Assembly: GCA_028571685.1 (NCBI GenBank)
Contig: CM053143.1
Span: 157,164,329-157,228,328 of the forward strand
From: Heterohyrax brucei
Lineage: Eukaryota; Chordata; Mammalia; Hyracoidea; Procaviidae
DNA: 64,000 nucleotides
Direction: 5' to 3'
Shown here: in pieces, positions 24,501 to 36,500 of the stretch
How the letters are laid out: each line of letters starts with the position of its first letter
How positions within the stretch are numbered: the first letter of the stretch is position 1
The notes under the pieces: model-generated
The model's database searches: none
Told to the model about the DNA's origin: nothing
What the model saw: the letters and a program-made list of their open reading frames with translations, nothing else
Translations under genes and position numbers: made by a program

Positions 24501-27500
24501 GTAATCACTAGGGGCTAGGAAGAAGGGGAAATAGCAAATTATTGCCATTTTTGAGTTTCTATTTTGGGTGGTGAAAACCTTTGGATATAGATAGTGGGTA
24601 TGATTGTACAACATGGTTAATGTATGTAAACAGCACTGATTTCTCCATGTAGAAAATGATTTCAGTGGCAGAATTTTTATAACATGAGTTTATACATATT
24701 ATTACCACAATAAACTTTAAACAACAAAAAGAAGGCAGTTACTTTGAACTCATCTTGACCTTTGGTTTAAAAATCTATGTTCATAGTATCAAGGTTTGAA
24801 CTTAGAATACTGAGTTCACTGTATAATTCTTAGATTTAAGTTCTTTATTACTATTATTTTTAGTGAACTGTACCTAGTTCTTAGAGGTCACTATGAGTTT
24901 AGATTGACTTAGTGACACCTAACAATAATATTTCTTGGCTGGAATTAGTTTATGTAAACAGGTTCAAGTTCATATTTAGTTTATTTTATTAGACTACTAA
25001 TTATTAAAAATTACTCAGGTGGAAGATAATGTCAGAAACAGTGACACTTTTGTAGAATTTGCTTATTTTTTGCCTTCGGCATTTGTTCATTTAATACTTA
25101 CTGAGTTGTTAAGAACATTGCATAGATGCTGGATGTAAACACAAAACAATTCTTGCTTTCCAGGAGTTTATAAATTTATATAGGTTTATAAATTTATCAA
25201 TGATCATACAGCTACTTCTCATTGTACAAAATTCTGTGACAGATTCGGGAGTTCTTTTAGATGTTTTATGGTATGGGGAGAAACTTCATCCAGACTCTGG
25301 GTGGGTCACAGAGAAAGTTATGAGTGAGACACTGTACCCTTAGCCTAAAGAGAAAATTGAAACTAGTTCACAGAAGAAAGAAAGGGTTGCAGAAAGAGAA
25401 AACAAGGTGTGTTGAGGTGTGGAGTCTTGAGAAACAATTGTTCATGGCACTTTGTGTAGTTACGTATGACCAGTGCTTAGTGTGTGAAGATGTGGATAAG
25501 AGAGTCAGGACAGTTGAGCCATTTAATGTAGGGTCTTACAAATCATTATTACTAAAAATTTTTCCCTGTGGACAGCTGGGATAGTAGTAACCCTCTCCTC
25601 ACTTATCAACATGATTATGTTCCAAATACCAGGTTATTATACAAAATTGGTATTACGTGAAACTGGAGGATGACCACATCAGATCACAAAATGGAAGGTG
25701 ATTACATAATTACATAACTGCCAGACTGTTGAGAGTCATGGCCCGGGCAAGCTGGTACATGATGCTAGCCACCAAAGCCAGCATTACTGTCACCTCACAC
25801 AATGGTATTCTTTATTGTTTGTTACTGCCAGATAGACACTGTTACTGCACAAAATGGGTACCCATTTTTTTTTTTTACGGTTGTAAATGTGCACTTGGCT
25901 TGGCTGTAAATGTGCAGTATTGGGTAACAAGATAGTTGATAAGTGAGGAACGGGTATATTTTTAAGCACAGTGGTAACACCAACAACCTTGTATCTTAGA
26001 TCACACTGTTATTATAGAAGCACTTTGGAAGGCTGCATAAAAATGGAGACAAGGAATTGTGCAAAGTACAGCAAGGAACTGAGTGCACAGAATAATAGCA
26101 TGTGGTTGGAAAGATGGGCATTTTTGAGAGAGAGAACATAATGGGGAATATACATGACATAGCAATTGTTTTTTTCAATGAGTGAGAAACGTTTGACTCG
26201 TGAGAGGTTGGGGATACGGCAATGCTGTTTATTAAGTTAGAGGAACAAGGTGAAGAGCATGTTGAAGTTGGAGATGAAATCATAGAGGGAGCAAGAAAAT
26301 TAATCCTTTGTATTTTGATTTGTTTATATGTGTATGTTTCTTTGAGGGGGCAATTGTAGAAATTGAAAGCTAGACAAAAACATATATACTAATTGAGGTG
26401 ATAAGATTGGATGGAGTTACCCACATTTTGTATATGGGAGAAAGAGAAAAGATTTGAGGATTCCTGAGATCATTAGTTCATCGTAAATTAACAGAAGACT
26501 GGGAGAGTAGCAGTGGAAGAAGAAAACAGATTTGAGATCATGATGTCATAAAAGCTGTGGGATTAAAAGAATTTTAACAGAAAATCATTTCTAGTGTCAA
26601 ATATTGCAGGATGTCTCATGGAGCAGAGAGGAATAGTGTGCTGTCACTGGACAGGGAGAGCAGTGGAAGCTGCATGTAAATTTATACAGGAATGTACATT
26701 TTCACTCAGTCATGTTAAATAAAAAAAAAGAAAAGAAAAAAACATCTACAAAGTAGTCACTTCTGCTCTTGATAAAGGCAATTCCAGTAGAGGGTGTATT
26801 AGGCACAAAAGCAAGAATGTGATTAAAGGAGTACAGGACTGTAAAACCTTAGAAAGAGTCAGTGTAAGGGGATGCAGCTTGATTTTGAAAGGAAGAGAGA
26901 CGAGACCCAGGAGATGAGAAATGAGGATTTTTGCATTTATACCATCATCTCCGTCAGTATTCCTCCCCCTCCTCTTAACCAGTCCTCCTCCTTTTACTTT
27001 ATATCGGCCACTTGATGAATCAGAGACTTTGCAGTGGAGATGGCCCAGTTCATCATCTGGGTGCAAGTGGGAAAGAATCAACGTACAACTATGAGGGCGC
27101 GAGGTTTGGGGAACTTGGTATCAGAGTCAGGGTTAGATTTTGTTAGATTTAAAGACAACAGAGGACACTTGAGGTAGAACCGCACCTGTAAAAGACTGTG
27201 GAATGCTGGTTCATCCGTTCGTCTTTCATCAGTACTACTGACTGCAGCTGGGGGTAAAGGCTCTTTCCCCTTCGTATGTGTTTACATCAACTCTTTCAGA
27301 TAATGATTCCTTCTTCTTGTTTGTCATCCTAATGTAAACATTTGTTCTGCTTTTCTTAAATATCCAAGTAGATTTTGATTTTAAACTGACTTTTTTTTTC
27401 TTCTTATAACCTTTATTGAAAACAAAGGTTTAGGATGCAAATATATCTATGAAAAGAATGGAGATCCTTTGCACATAAGTGAACTCCTGGAGAGTTTCAG

Positions 27501-30500
27501 AAAGGATGCAAGAAGCGTTAAGCTGAGGGCTGGCAAACATCAGCTTGAGGATGTGACCGGCGTGTTGAAAAGTTTTCTCTCTGACATAGACGATGCCCTT
27601 CTTACCAAGGAGCTCTATCCATATTGGATCTCTGCCTTAGGTAACACGCATAATGTAGAACAGAGCAAATGCTTACTTTTGAATTTGATACTTAGATGTT
27701 TTTCTTTTAATCTTTTTTGGTCTGAAAATTTAATTGAAAGGAACAGTGCACGTAATAGATTACAACAGAGCTTGTGTAAATGTTAACAGGTGTTTGCATC
27801 TGCACAAAAGGAAGCTGGATGAAAGCTAATAATAGTTGCCGAACAGTGTTTTGTCTACTTAGTTTCAATAAGTTTCTTAGTGCTTAGCCAAGACAACTTT
27901 GCTTTAAATTTGGAAGTATCATATCCACATCTATCTTTGCTATTCATTTCTTATTAAGAATAAAATGAGTTTCATAGAAGGTTAGTGTGTATGATTTCTC
28001 TGTATGACCCTTTTGCTTGTCTTCTATAACCTATTCCACTTCTTTACTGTTCATAACATTTTTGCATTCTTTCTAACTTCATTTACCCTAGGTTCTATCT
28101 AATGAATAAAAATATTTACTATCCTATAGTAGAACCAAGAAAAGTAGTTTATCATTTATAGGAGCAAGCTGATTTCAGTAGAACTACTTTTTATATCCAT
28201 TAATTCAGAACAGTTCCTTGTATTGAAATATTATAAAGAATTTTAAATAAATGTTACCTGTAATTTCATCTCCCTAATAAAGTTGTTTTTGTCTTTACAT
28301 GTATTTTATACTGCTTGCCCCTACATGAGTAATGTACACATATAGCTGTATTTTTAGATAATATGCCACAAACTTTTCCGTATTTTTATACAAGTTTTCA
28401 GAATCGTAATTAATACAGTTTATTGTTGAAGTATACCATAATTCACAAGTTTGCTCTTGTAAACTTAATGTTTTCAAGAATTTGTGTGAAATGGCCTTTA
28501 AATTTGACTATATGATAATTGGTGGAAAAACAGTTTTTGTAACAAAGTATTTTTTAGTCTAAAAGTTAAGTAGAATGACATTTGAAGGGATTAATTATAA
28601 AATTGTGTCATAAAACATTTACAGTTTATCCCAGGGAGTGAAAGATTTTTAGGATTGGTAAGAAAAGAGTAGTATTGTATTAAAATAAGGCTTTCCATAT
28701 TTAAGTACTTAATGTAGAAGTCTGTTCTATCCCCCTTAGTGTTTTTCAAAGTAATGGGGTTAACTGTAAGCATAAGAAAAGTAGATTGTATACTTTTGCT
28801 AGGATTTAATACATGGAATGCTATATGCATTTTTTTTTAAGTTCAGCAGTTTATACCCTCATTTTTTTAAAAAAAATTTTTGTAGTTTTTAACTGTGAGG
28901 TTATCTATAGTACCAGTATTTTAAGGACTTATTTTTTGTCTTTGTAAAATTAGTTGTCAAAAATCTGTGTCAAAAAGCTTTTGCTGAAGTTGCCCAATCC
29001 AGTGACCAGTCGTTACTGTTGTCACCTACCACAAGAAGGCAGTTGATGAGTGGCAGACTTCCCAGAGGAAGGGGTTCACTTTTTCACCTGGCTGGGAATG
29101 CTTTGAGAATTCCCCCTGGAGAATGTTGTGAATCCTGGGCTAAGTATCCTTCAGTTCTTTATATGTAGATCCATTATAGGTCACCCAGACCAGCCAGAAG
29201 TCTCTCCACTTTGTTCTGACAGGGATACGTTGGAACTCTCTGGGTGACCCCATGGGACTCTCTGGGGGCCTGCAGACCTAAGGCTAAGACTGCCTTGCAG
29301 TGGCATCCCACATATTTACATCATATATGATCCGTTCTTCTAGAAGTCTGTTCTATCTCCCTCAGTGTTTTCAAAGTAATGGGATTAACTGTAAGCATAA
29401 GAAAAGTAGATTGTATACTTTTGCTAGGATTTAATACAGGGAATGCTATATGCATTTTTTCTGACTTACATACAGAGTTAAAGAAATGGTTCATTATGTT
29501 TTCTGCATGACTTGAAATCTTTCCTGAATTTTATTTTCAAATGGCATGGCATTGTTTTTACAGTATTATTTACTTTAGTCTTATATGTGAAAGTATGTAC
29601 AGAGTTTGTGCACTTGTTACTAATATAGTATTAATTAAATGTGATTGCGTGAATACAGTTGCCCTTTTGATTAGGAACTGGATGACTTGAGGATAAATAT
29701 TTTAATTATACTTGTTGTTATTGCTATGGAGTCAGTTCTGTCTCCTGGAGATCCCATGTGTGTAAAGTACAACTGTTCTATAGAGTTTTCAAGGTTGTGA
29801 CCTTTTAGAAGCTGACTACCAGGCCTCACTTCCATGGCACCACTGGATGGGTTTAAATTGCCAACCTTTCATTTTGTAGTCCAGTGCTTAACAGTTTTCA
29901 CTATGTAGGGACTCATTGGACTATATTACCCAAAACCAGTTGCCATTGAGTTGATTCCTACTCAAAGCAAACCCATAAGACAGAGTAGAACTACCCCATA
30001 GAGTTTCCAAGGGGTGGCTAGTTGGTGGATTTGAACTGCTGACTTTTTGGTTAGCAGCTGAAGTCTGTACCACTGTGCCACCAGGATTCCAGCCTGGAGT
30101 ATATCATGGATGATAAATAATTTTTAATTCATTTTTAATTTAGTCAAGAAATGGAATATGCATGTTTTCCCTCTTTGTTGTGAGACAGTCATTTACTGTG
30201 CTAGTAAATTAATCTAACAGTGTTTACTTTTACACATCTTTTGTGAAGGCTACGAAAAGATGTTAGTTGGGATTTAAAAGAGGAGTGTACTTAAAAAAAT
30301 GTGTTAGGGAGTTTCTTATGCCCCCAGGTGTCCTAATGCCTGTACAATTGACCATGTGCTTTTAAAAAATCCATAACGTGCTGCTGGTTTCTGTGAATGG
30401 AACAGCTCAGGCTAAGCAGACGCTGCAAAGTCACGTTTTCCGAATGTAGTTCAGAAGTGAGAGGGACCATGTGCATGCAGTGCTCTCTAATCGCGGTTGA

Positions 30501-33500
30501 GCCAAGTTACTTACTTGACGAAAGGTCTTTGTTTCCACCAGCAGGGTAGGTTCGGTCAAAGCACTACCGCACATCCTCTAGCGTCTGAAACTTGGAGGGA
30601 TCCTGTCTGCAATTTCTTTAGGTATTGGACATCTGGAAGTTAGGAGAGTAGAGCATAACTCCTCCTATCCTTTTCTCCACAAACGAACCGAGTCCTGCCT
30701 GTGGCACTGTCTAGGGTCCCTACGCGAAGTCTGAATCACAGTCACTAGGGTCTGCACATGGCCTCACTGATTACCCCCTCTGCTTTTCTGAACAGTTGAG
30801 GTAGCAGGGCTGCTAAATGGCCCTGTACGTAGATCTGAGGGCTAACGCAGGCAGCTCTTAACTCTGGGATGGTTCATAACTTTCAGAAGAATTTTATGAT
30901 TTCATGAGGAAAGAAGAGTCAGAAATGTAATTTTTCACATGCAAGTAATGAAATCTTTCCATAGCAAAAGAAACCCTGGTGGTGTAGTGGCTTTAAGTGC
31001 TACATCTTCTAACCGAAAGGTCAGCAGTTCCAATGCTGCAGACACTCCTTCAAAACTCTATGGGGCAGTTCTACCCTGTCCTCTAGGGTCGCTACCCTGA
31101 CCTGTAGGGTCGCTATGAATCGGACCCGACTTGACAGCAGTGGATTTTCCATAGCGAGAGTTAAATACTTTTGGCTTATCTCTTTAGTTTTTTACTTTGA
31201 GTAACTAATCGAATGTGTTCAAGTTAAGTTCAGCAGTTTTGAAAGTACTTTATTTTTAATCATGGAATATAGTAGCAATAGCCTACTGCCATGGCATTGT
31301 TAGATAAATACATGCTTTTCCATATCACTGGTAATTACAAGTTTAAATATTTTCCTACTGAAATATGATTGTTCATTTACTGAAATGCAGTTACGAAGGT
31401 TGTTTTAAAATACTATTGAAAGGCAGATTTATACTATAGATCATTAGTTACCATGTCAAGTAGGCCTAAAGATTTTCTCTTTCCTCCAGATACACAAGAT
31501 GCCAAGGAAAGAATTACAAAGTATGGCACATTTATACGTACTCTCCCAGCGGTCAATCGAGCAACACTGGCAGCTCTAATGGAACACCTTTACAGGTGGG
31601 TGGGTGTGTGAACCCTTCTAGACATTTCAAACATTTTGAGTTTAACCCTCTGCATACGCCTAGTCCTCCATCGTTATCCTAAGAGCTCTTTCACAATGAA
31701 ATTCCTGTTAAGCTATCACTTCAACTTCTCTTTCTGTATAACTACCTACACATACAGAAAAATAGCACTGGAGAATTTCTCAGATAAGTCCAAAATAATC
31801 AAACCGAGTACCCTCTAGTTCATCCAGGGCATGGACAAGAATATTAGAAGTCGTTTGGGAGGATTGGGAGAGAGAAGAAGTACAAGGAAGAGACTTCTAT
31901 TGTGACCACATGTTTTCTTGGGGTGGACAGTTTATAAATCCTCTTTATTATCACTTAGCATTTTAACAGTTGTGGTGACAGACCACTGATCAGAAGAGGA
32001 AATTTAAAAAGTAAAAACACTTTCAGGGCACAAAGTACCCGTGCATTTGGAAAAACCAGAAACCAAACCAAACCTATTGCTGTTGAGCCAATTCTGACTC
32101 ATAGCAAGTCTATAGAACAGAGTAAAACCGTTCCGTAGAGTTTCCAAAGAGCGATTGATGGATTTGAACTGCCAACCTTTTAGTAGGCAGCCACAGTTTT
32201 TAATCTCTGCGCCTCCAGGGTTTCCTTTGGAAAGAAAGACGCTTAATGATAACTTGAGAAATGAAGTTTGAGGGATGAGGATGTGTGAAAATAAAATTTT
32301 AAGTTAAAACTAAAGATTCGTTTGTCTTTTTATTTCTCCACTGACAAAGATTTTATACAGACTTTAATGTTTTAAATGTACATTTTGCTTACAGGATAAT
32401 TTTTATAACTCACAACATAGACAACATATGAAGCTGAATTTCTCTTTTGTTGTTAGATGCTTTTGAGTCTGTTTCGTGTCATAGCAACCCCATGTGACAG
32501 AGTAGAGCTGCCTCGTAGGGTTTCTTAGGTTTCAGTTTTTAAGGAAGATCATCAGATCTTTCTCCTATGAAGCCACTGGACGGGTTTGAACTTCCAACCT
32601 TGGATTAGCAGCTGACTGCTTAACTATTACGCAACTAGAGATTGTTTGAATTCTACTAACAGTACCTTACTTGGAATCCAGATTTAGAAATTGTCCACAT
32701 TTTTTTTTTCTTGTTGTCTGCCTTTTCCAACTACTGCTTCTCATATAATAGAGCCCTGTTGGCATAGTGGTTAGGAGCTCAGCTGCTATGCAAAAAAGCT
32801 GGTAGTTCAAATCCACCAGCTGCTCCTTAGAAACCCAGTGGGATAGTTCTGCTGTGTCTTACAGTCACTCTGAGTAAAATCTGTTATTGTGAGACTGATT
32901 TTCTTAGTGTATCACACAAAGTCTAGATAATATGTAGTCCTTTCTCTGTGTATATGAGATACTGAGACTAATGTTACTATAGACACATTTAGTCTGTGGT
33001 ACAGATTTATAGACCAGATGTTAGGTGATTGTGTGCTGAGGTCAAGGGACTATTTGCTTCAAACTGGAAAGAAAACAGTGCTGTCAAGCTGATTTCAAGT
33101 CACGGAGACCAAGTCAAAAAGGACTTGTTAATTGGGGAATAAAAGAAAGGCTAGTATGCAAAATGAGTGAAGGCTGTCTTTTGGAAGCCAGGAGTGCTAA
33201 GGGAAGAGACTGCTAAAGGTTGACCAGCAGGAGATTGTGAAAGACTTTTAGTTCATGCAAAACATTTGAGTTTTATTCCTTTAAGTGGTGAGGAGTTACT
33301 GATCAAATCTGTTTTAGAAGAGTAACTCCTATGATGGCATTGTTTGAGAAGAAGAAGAATAGAAGCATAGAGACTAATTAGGTAACCGTTTCTTTGGACT
33401 TCTGGTGGAGGACCTCAGTGAGAAAGGAGGAGCAAGCTGAGCATAGGATACTTGGCAATGCTGACATGCGAAGAAAAGAAATGAAGGAGGACAAGGGAAG

Positions 33501-36500
33501 CTTATTTCACCCACTTAGGCCAGAAATTAAGGCAACCTCAGATACTACGGATGAGAGAGCATAGAGTATCAAAGGAGAATGGTATATATAGAAAGAAGTC
33601 TAAAGGAGGAAAAGAATGGTTAATTGTGGCAAAAGTTGGATGCGGTCAGGTTGATTTACATTCAGTTCATCCTCTAGGCTAATAATCTATGACGAACACT
33701 ACTTAGTTCTATTTATCAAATATTTTTTTTCAGCTCCAGGGTGACTGAATCCACAATGAGATGTTTGGATTCTATTAATAGAGGCAGACATTGCAAATAA
33801 ATATTCTGGATATTTACGGTCTAGGGTGGTGACAGTATAGGAGTAGTTGTGACAGGGATTTACACAATTATGCCATCTTCTATTAACTTTCCATTGCTTA
33901 TATATTTTGTAAATCATATATGGTGATCACACTTGCTTTACCTGTCTCTGCTAAAAAATTTGGCATTTTTAAATGAGTTTTGCATTATCATGTATATTGC
34001 TGTCATATTTATTCACTTTTTTATGGACTTCCTAGAATCTGTGCGCTTTTACCAACGTGAGTGCCTTAGCTTGGTCCAGTTGTGTTCCCTTCCCTTGATA
34101 GAAGTTGGTCTCTTTCGCTTAGTCTGTATTTAAAATTCTCCAAATAAATAGGCACGCTAGCAGCTGCTGTGTACACAGTGAGTGACAAATAGAGAAGTAA
34201 AGAGATTTTCACATGCATCACACTTCTCATATAATGCGTTTTTGTTAGTGTTTCCTTTCTTAGGGTGACTATTGTAAATTTTTTTTTATTACTTTTAACC
34301 TAAATGCTCATTGTTAAAACCTGAGGATTGTGACGCACTGATTGGCAGAGCTGACTTATTATTTGATCAGGCCTGGTAGCGTGGGCCTGAAAGCCCCCTT
34401 CTCCAAATGCAGAGAGTCCTAAAACTCAAAGAAAGCTAAAGTAAGTAGAGATCAACCTTATCGTCTAGCCCTATATTCTTATGTTACATGAAGAAACTAA
34501 ATTGAGAGAAAATGACTTCATTATAAACAGCCATTCTTCCTCATGCCCAGAAAATGTGTGGTTATATTTTTTATGTTAAGTGTGTATTTTTAAGACATAA
34601 TATCTTGTTCTGAACAACCAAACACGTGTTACTAGACAACTCCTTCTCAGTTGACGGACACAGTTTTGAAAACTGACCCCAAGACCTGAACCTGGAATTT
34701 GGAGTTGTCTGTTGCTTCTCAGTGTCTCATGATCTACTTTTCTTGCTTTGTTTCCTGCTTAGGTCCTGTTGTGTTTTAAGTTTTTCTTCTATGATTCAGT
34801 CCTACTAGAGTTTCATGCTGCTTCACATGCATGTTTCTTATGTCTTGGCCACAGGTGGTTGTGTTATTTGGAATCTGCAGTGTGTCCAGCCCTTTCTGTA
34901 AATGAGCAATCAAATACTGCTATATAACTTGTATTGTTACTTTTCCGTAACTAGTCTGGGAACTAGTTGTAAGAAAGAACTGTGTGTGTCGGCTGGGTGG
35001 GGAGCATTGTCTGAATTGCCACTATACTTTTTATGTCAGAGACCTTCAGTATGTGTGTGTTTCAACGAGTGTATTGGCGTATAGTTTTTGCAATTTTCAA
35101 ATAGAAGTGAGTTGTAATGAGCTGTTTTTCTCCATCAGGGTACAGAAGTGCTCAGAAATCAATCAGATGAATGCTCATAATTTGGCCATGGCCTTCTCAT
35201 CCTGTTTATTTCAAACTAACGGACAAACGAGTGAAGAAGTAAATGTAATTGAGGACCTAATTAATAACTATGTTGAAATATTTGAGGTAAATATTTTGTG
35301 TCATGCCCTTGTTAAAATAATTTTTGATGCAAACAAAGATATGAATTTCAGGATATTTTTATTCAAGCCTTTATGCATATTGAAAAATAAAGGATGGTTA
35401 TAGTTGCTTTTAAAGCTATGGCCATTCATTTAAATCAGGCTTCTTTTTTAAGGCTTTCTTACCGTCTGGTGTCTGCTGGACAGAATAGTTCTACTTATAG
35501 AGCGTTTATTTTTATTTATTTATTTTTCTTTTCAGGATGTGTATGTTTTAAGTGCATCTTCTTAGAGGTGTGAAGTTATAAATTTCACAAGTTAGGTAAT
35601 AAACATCGGGCTGTTAAAATCTGTAATTAAACTTAGTTTAACTTTTTACTTATTTTTTGTTGGAAAAAAGAAAATTCTGAAGTGTTATTGTTACATACTT
35701 TTTACTGAGATGTCTTTTAATTATTTGACTTTTCTAGTAGTTCATTTATGACATTAAAGTTTTCATGTTTTATCAGAAAACTGCCAGATAATTTTTTTTT
35801 CATTCATAGACATAAATAGAGGGGAAATAAGTACAAGTGTTTGAAACTGATGGATCTGGGTCAAAGATAAAGAGGTCTTGTGACATAATGGTTAAAGTGC
35901 TTGACTGCTAACAGAAAAATTGTTGATTCATATCCCACCAGCAGCACATGGTGGAGGGAGATGTAGCCCTCCGCTTCTTATAGATTACAGCCTTGGAAAC
36001 CTTATGGGGAAGTTCTGTTCTGTGTGTATAGTCTGGATGAGTTGGAATTGCCTTGATGACTCTAAGTCTGTAGATTTTTTGGAGTGGATCAAAGATGCAT
36101 CTCCATCATTGAGCTAATTCCAGTACCTACTTTTTATCACTTAATCTTTTTGTGTGTTCTATAAAATGGTGTTAGATGAGAATGCTTGTCTTTCAAGAAT
36201 ATGCCAGATAATCATATGAGTTAATGTAATAGATTTCTATTTGTAGAGGGCACAGTAGTTAATACTTCTACTGCTAACCAAAAGGTTAGGAGTTTGAATC
36301 CACTAGCTACTTCTTGGAAAATCTTACTGTATAATTCTGCTGTGTCGTGTAGGGTTGCTGTGAGTTGGAATCAACTTGACAACACTGGTTTTGGATTTAC
36401 ATTATTGTCACAAGATGGTATCAGAAGAACCATTCACAAAGAGAAATGAACTATTTTAACAAAATGACATGATGTATATCTTAATTTTTATAGGAATGGA

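Larger units (their letters stand above)
21583..27427. other. ARAP2 intron, 5.8 kb
   Basis: Begins gtaagt and ends aacaaag. It carries an old LINE 3' end near 24060-24730, two ancient repeat fragments, an LTR fragment near 25660 and a short SINE tail near 24870. I see nothing recognisable in 21645-22550, 22750-24050 or 25780-27400. The last stretch is purine-rich and may hold further decayed repeat. Confidence 0.85.
27641..31489. other. ARAP2 intron, 3.8 kb
   Basis: Begins gtaaca and ends tttcctccag. It contains a directly duplicated 120-bp segment (28716-28837 and 29341-29460), two minus-strand SINEs, one plus-strand AfroSINE with target-site repeats, and a CpG-richer block near 30380-30870. 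The 27787-28715 stretch shows nothing recognisable beyond AT-rich DNA. Confidence 0.85.
31596..35138. other. ARAP2 intron, 3.5 kb
   Basis: Begins gtgggt and ends ctccatcag. It holds three AfroSINE-type elements at 32054-32886 and an old repeat near 33190-33480. I see nothing identifiable in 31620-32045 or 33490-35138. Confidence 0.85.

Noticed and set aside
27469-27786. 105-residue ORF starting inside an ARAP2 exon
   Set aside because: The ATG-like start is internal to the exon, and the last third is intron after the donor at 27641.
28839-31240. Shared 'aagttcagcagttt' text at 28839 and near 31226 as a repeat pair
   Set aside because: The match is only about 15 bp with no extension, so it is likely chance in AT-rich DNA.
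34984-35403. 139-residue plus-strand ORF
   Set aside because: It is an ARAP2 exon (35139-35286) with intron read on both sides. The splice sites give the true limits.
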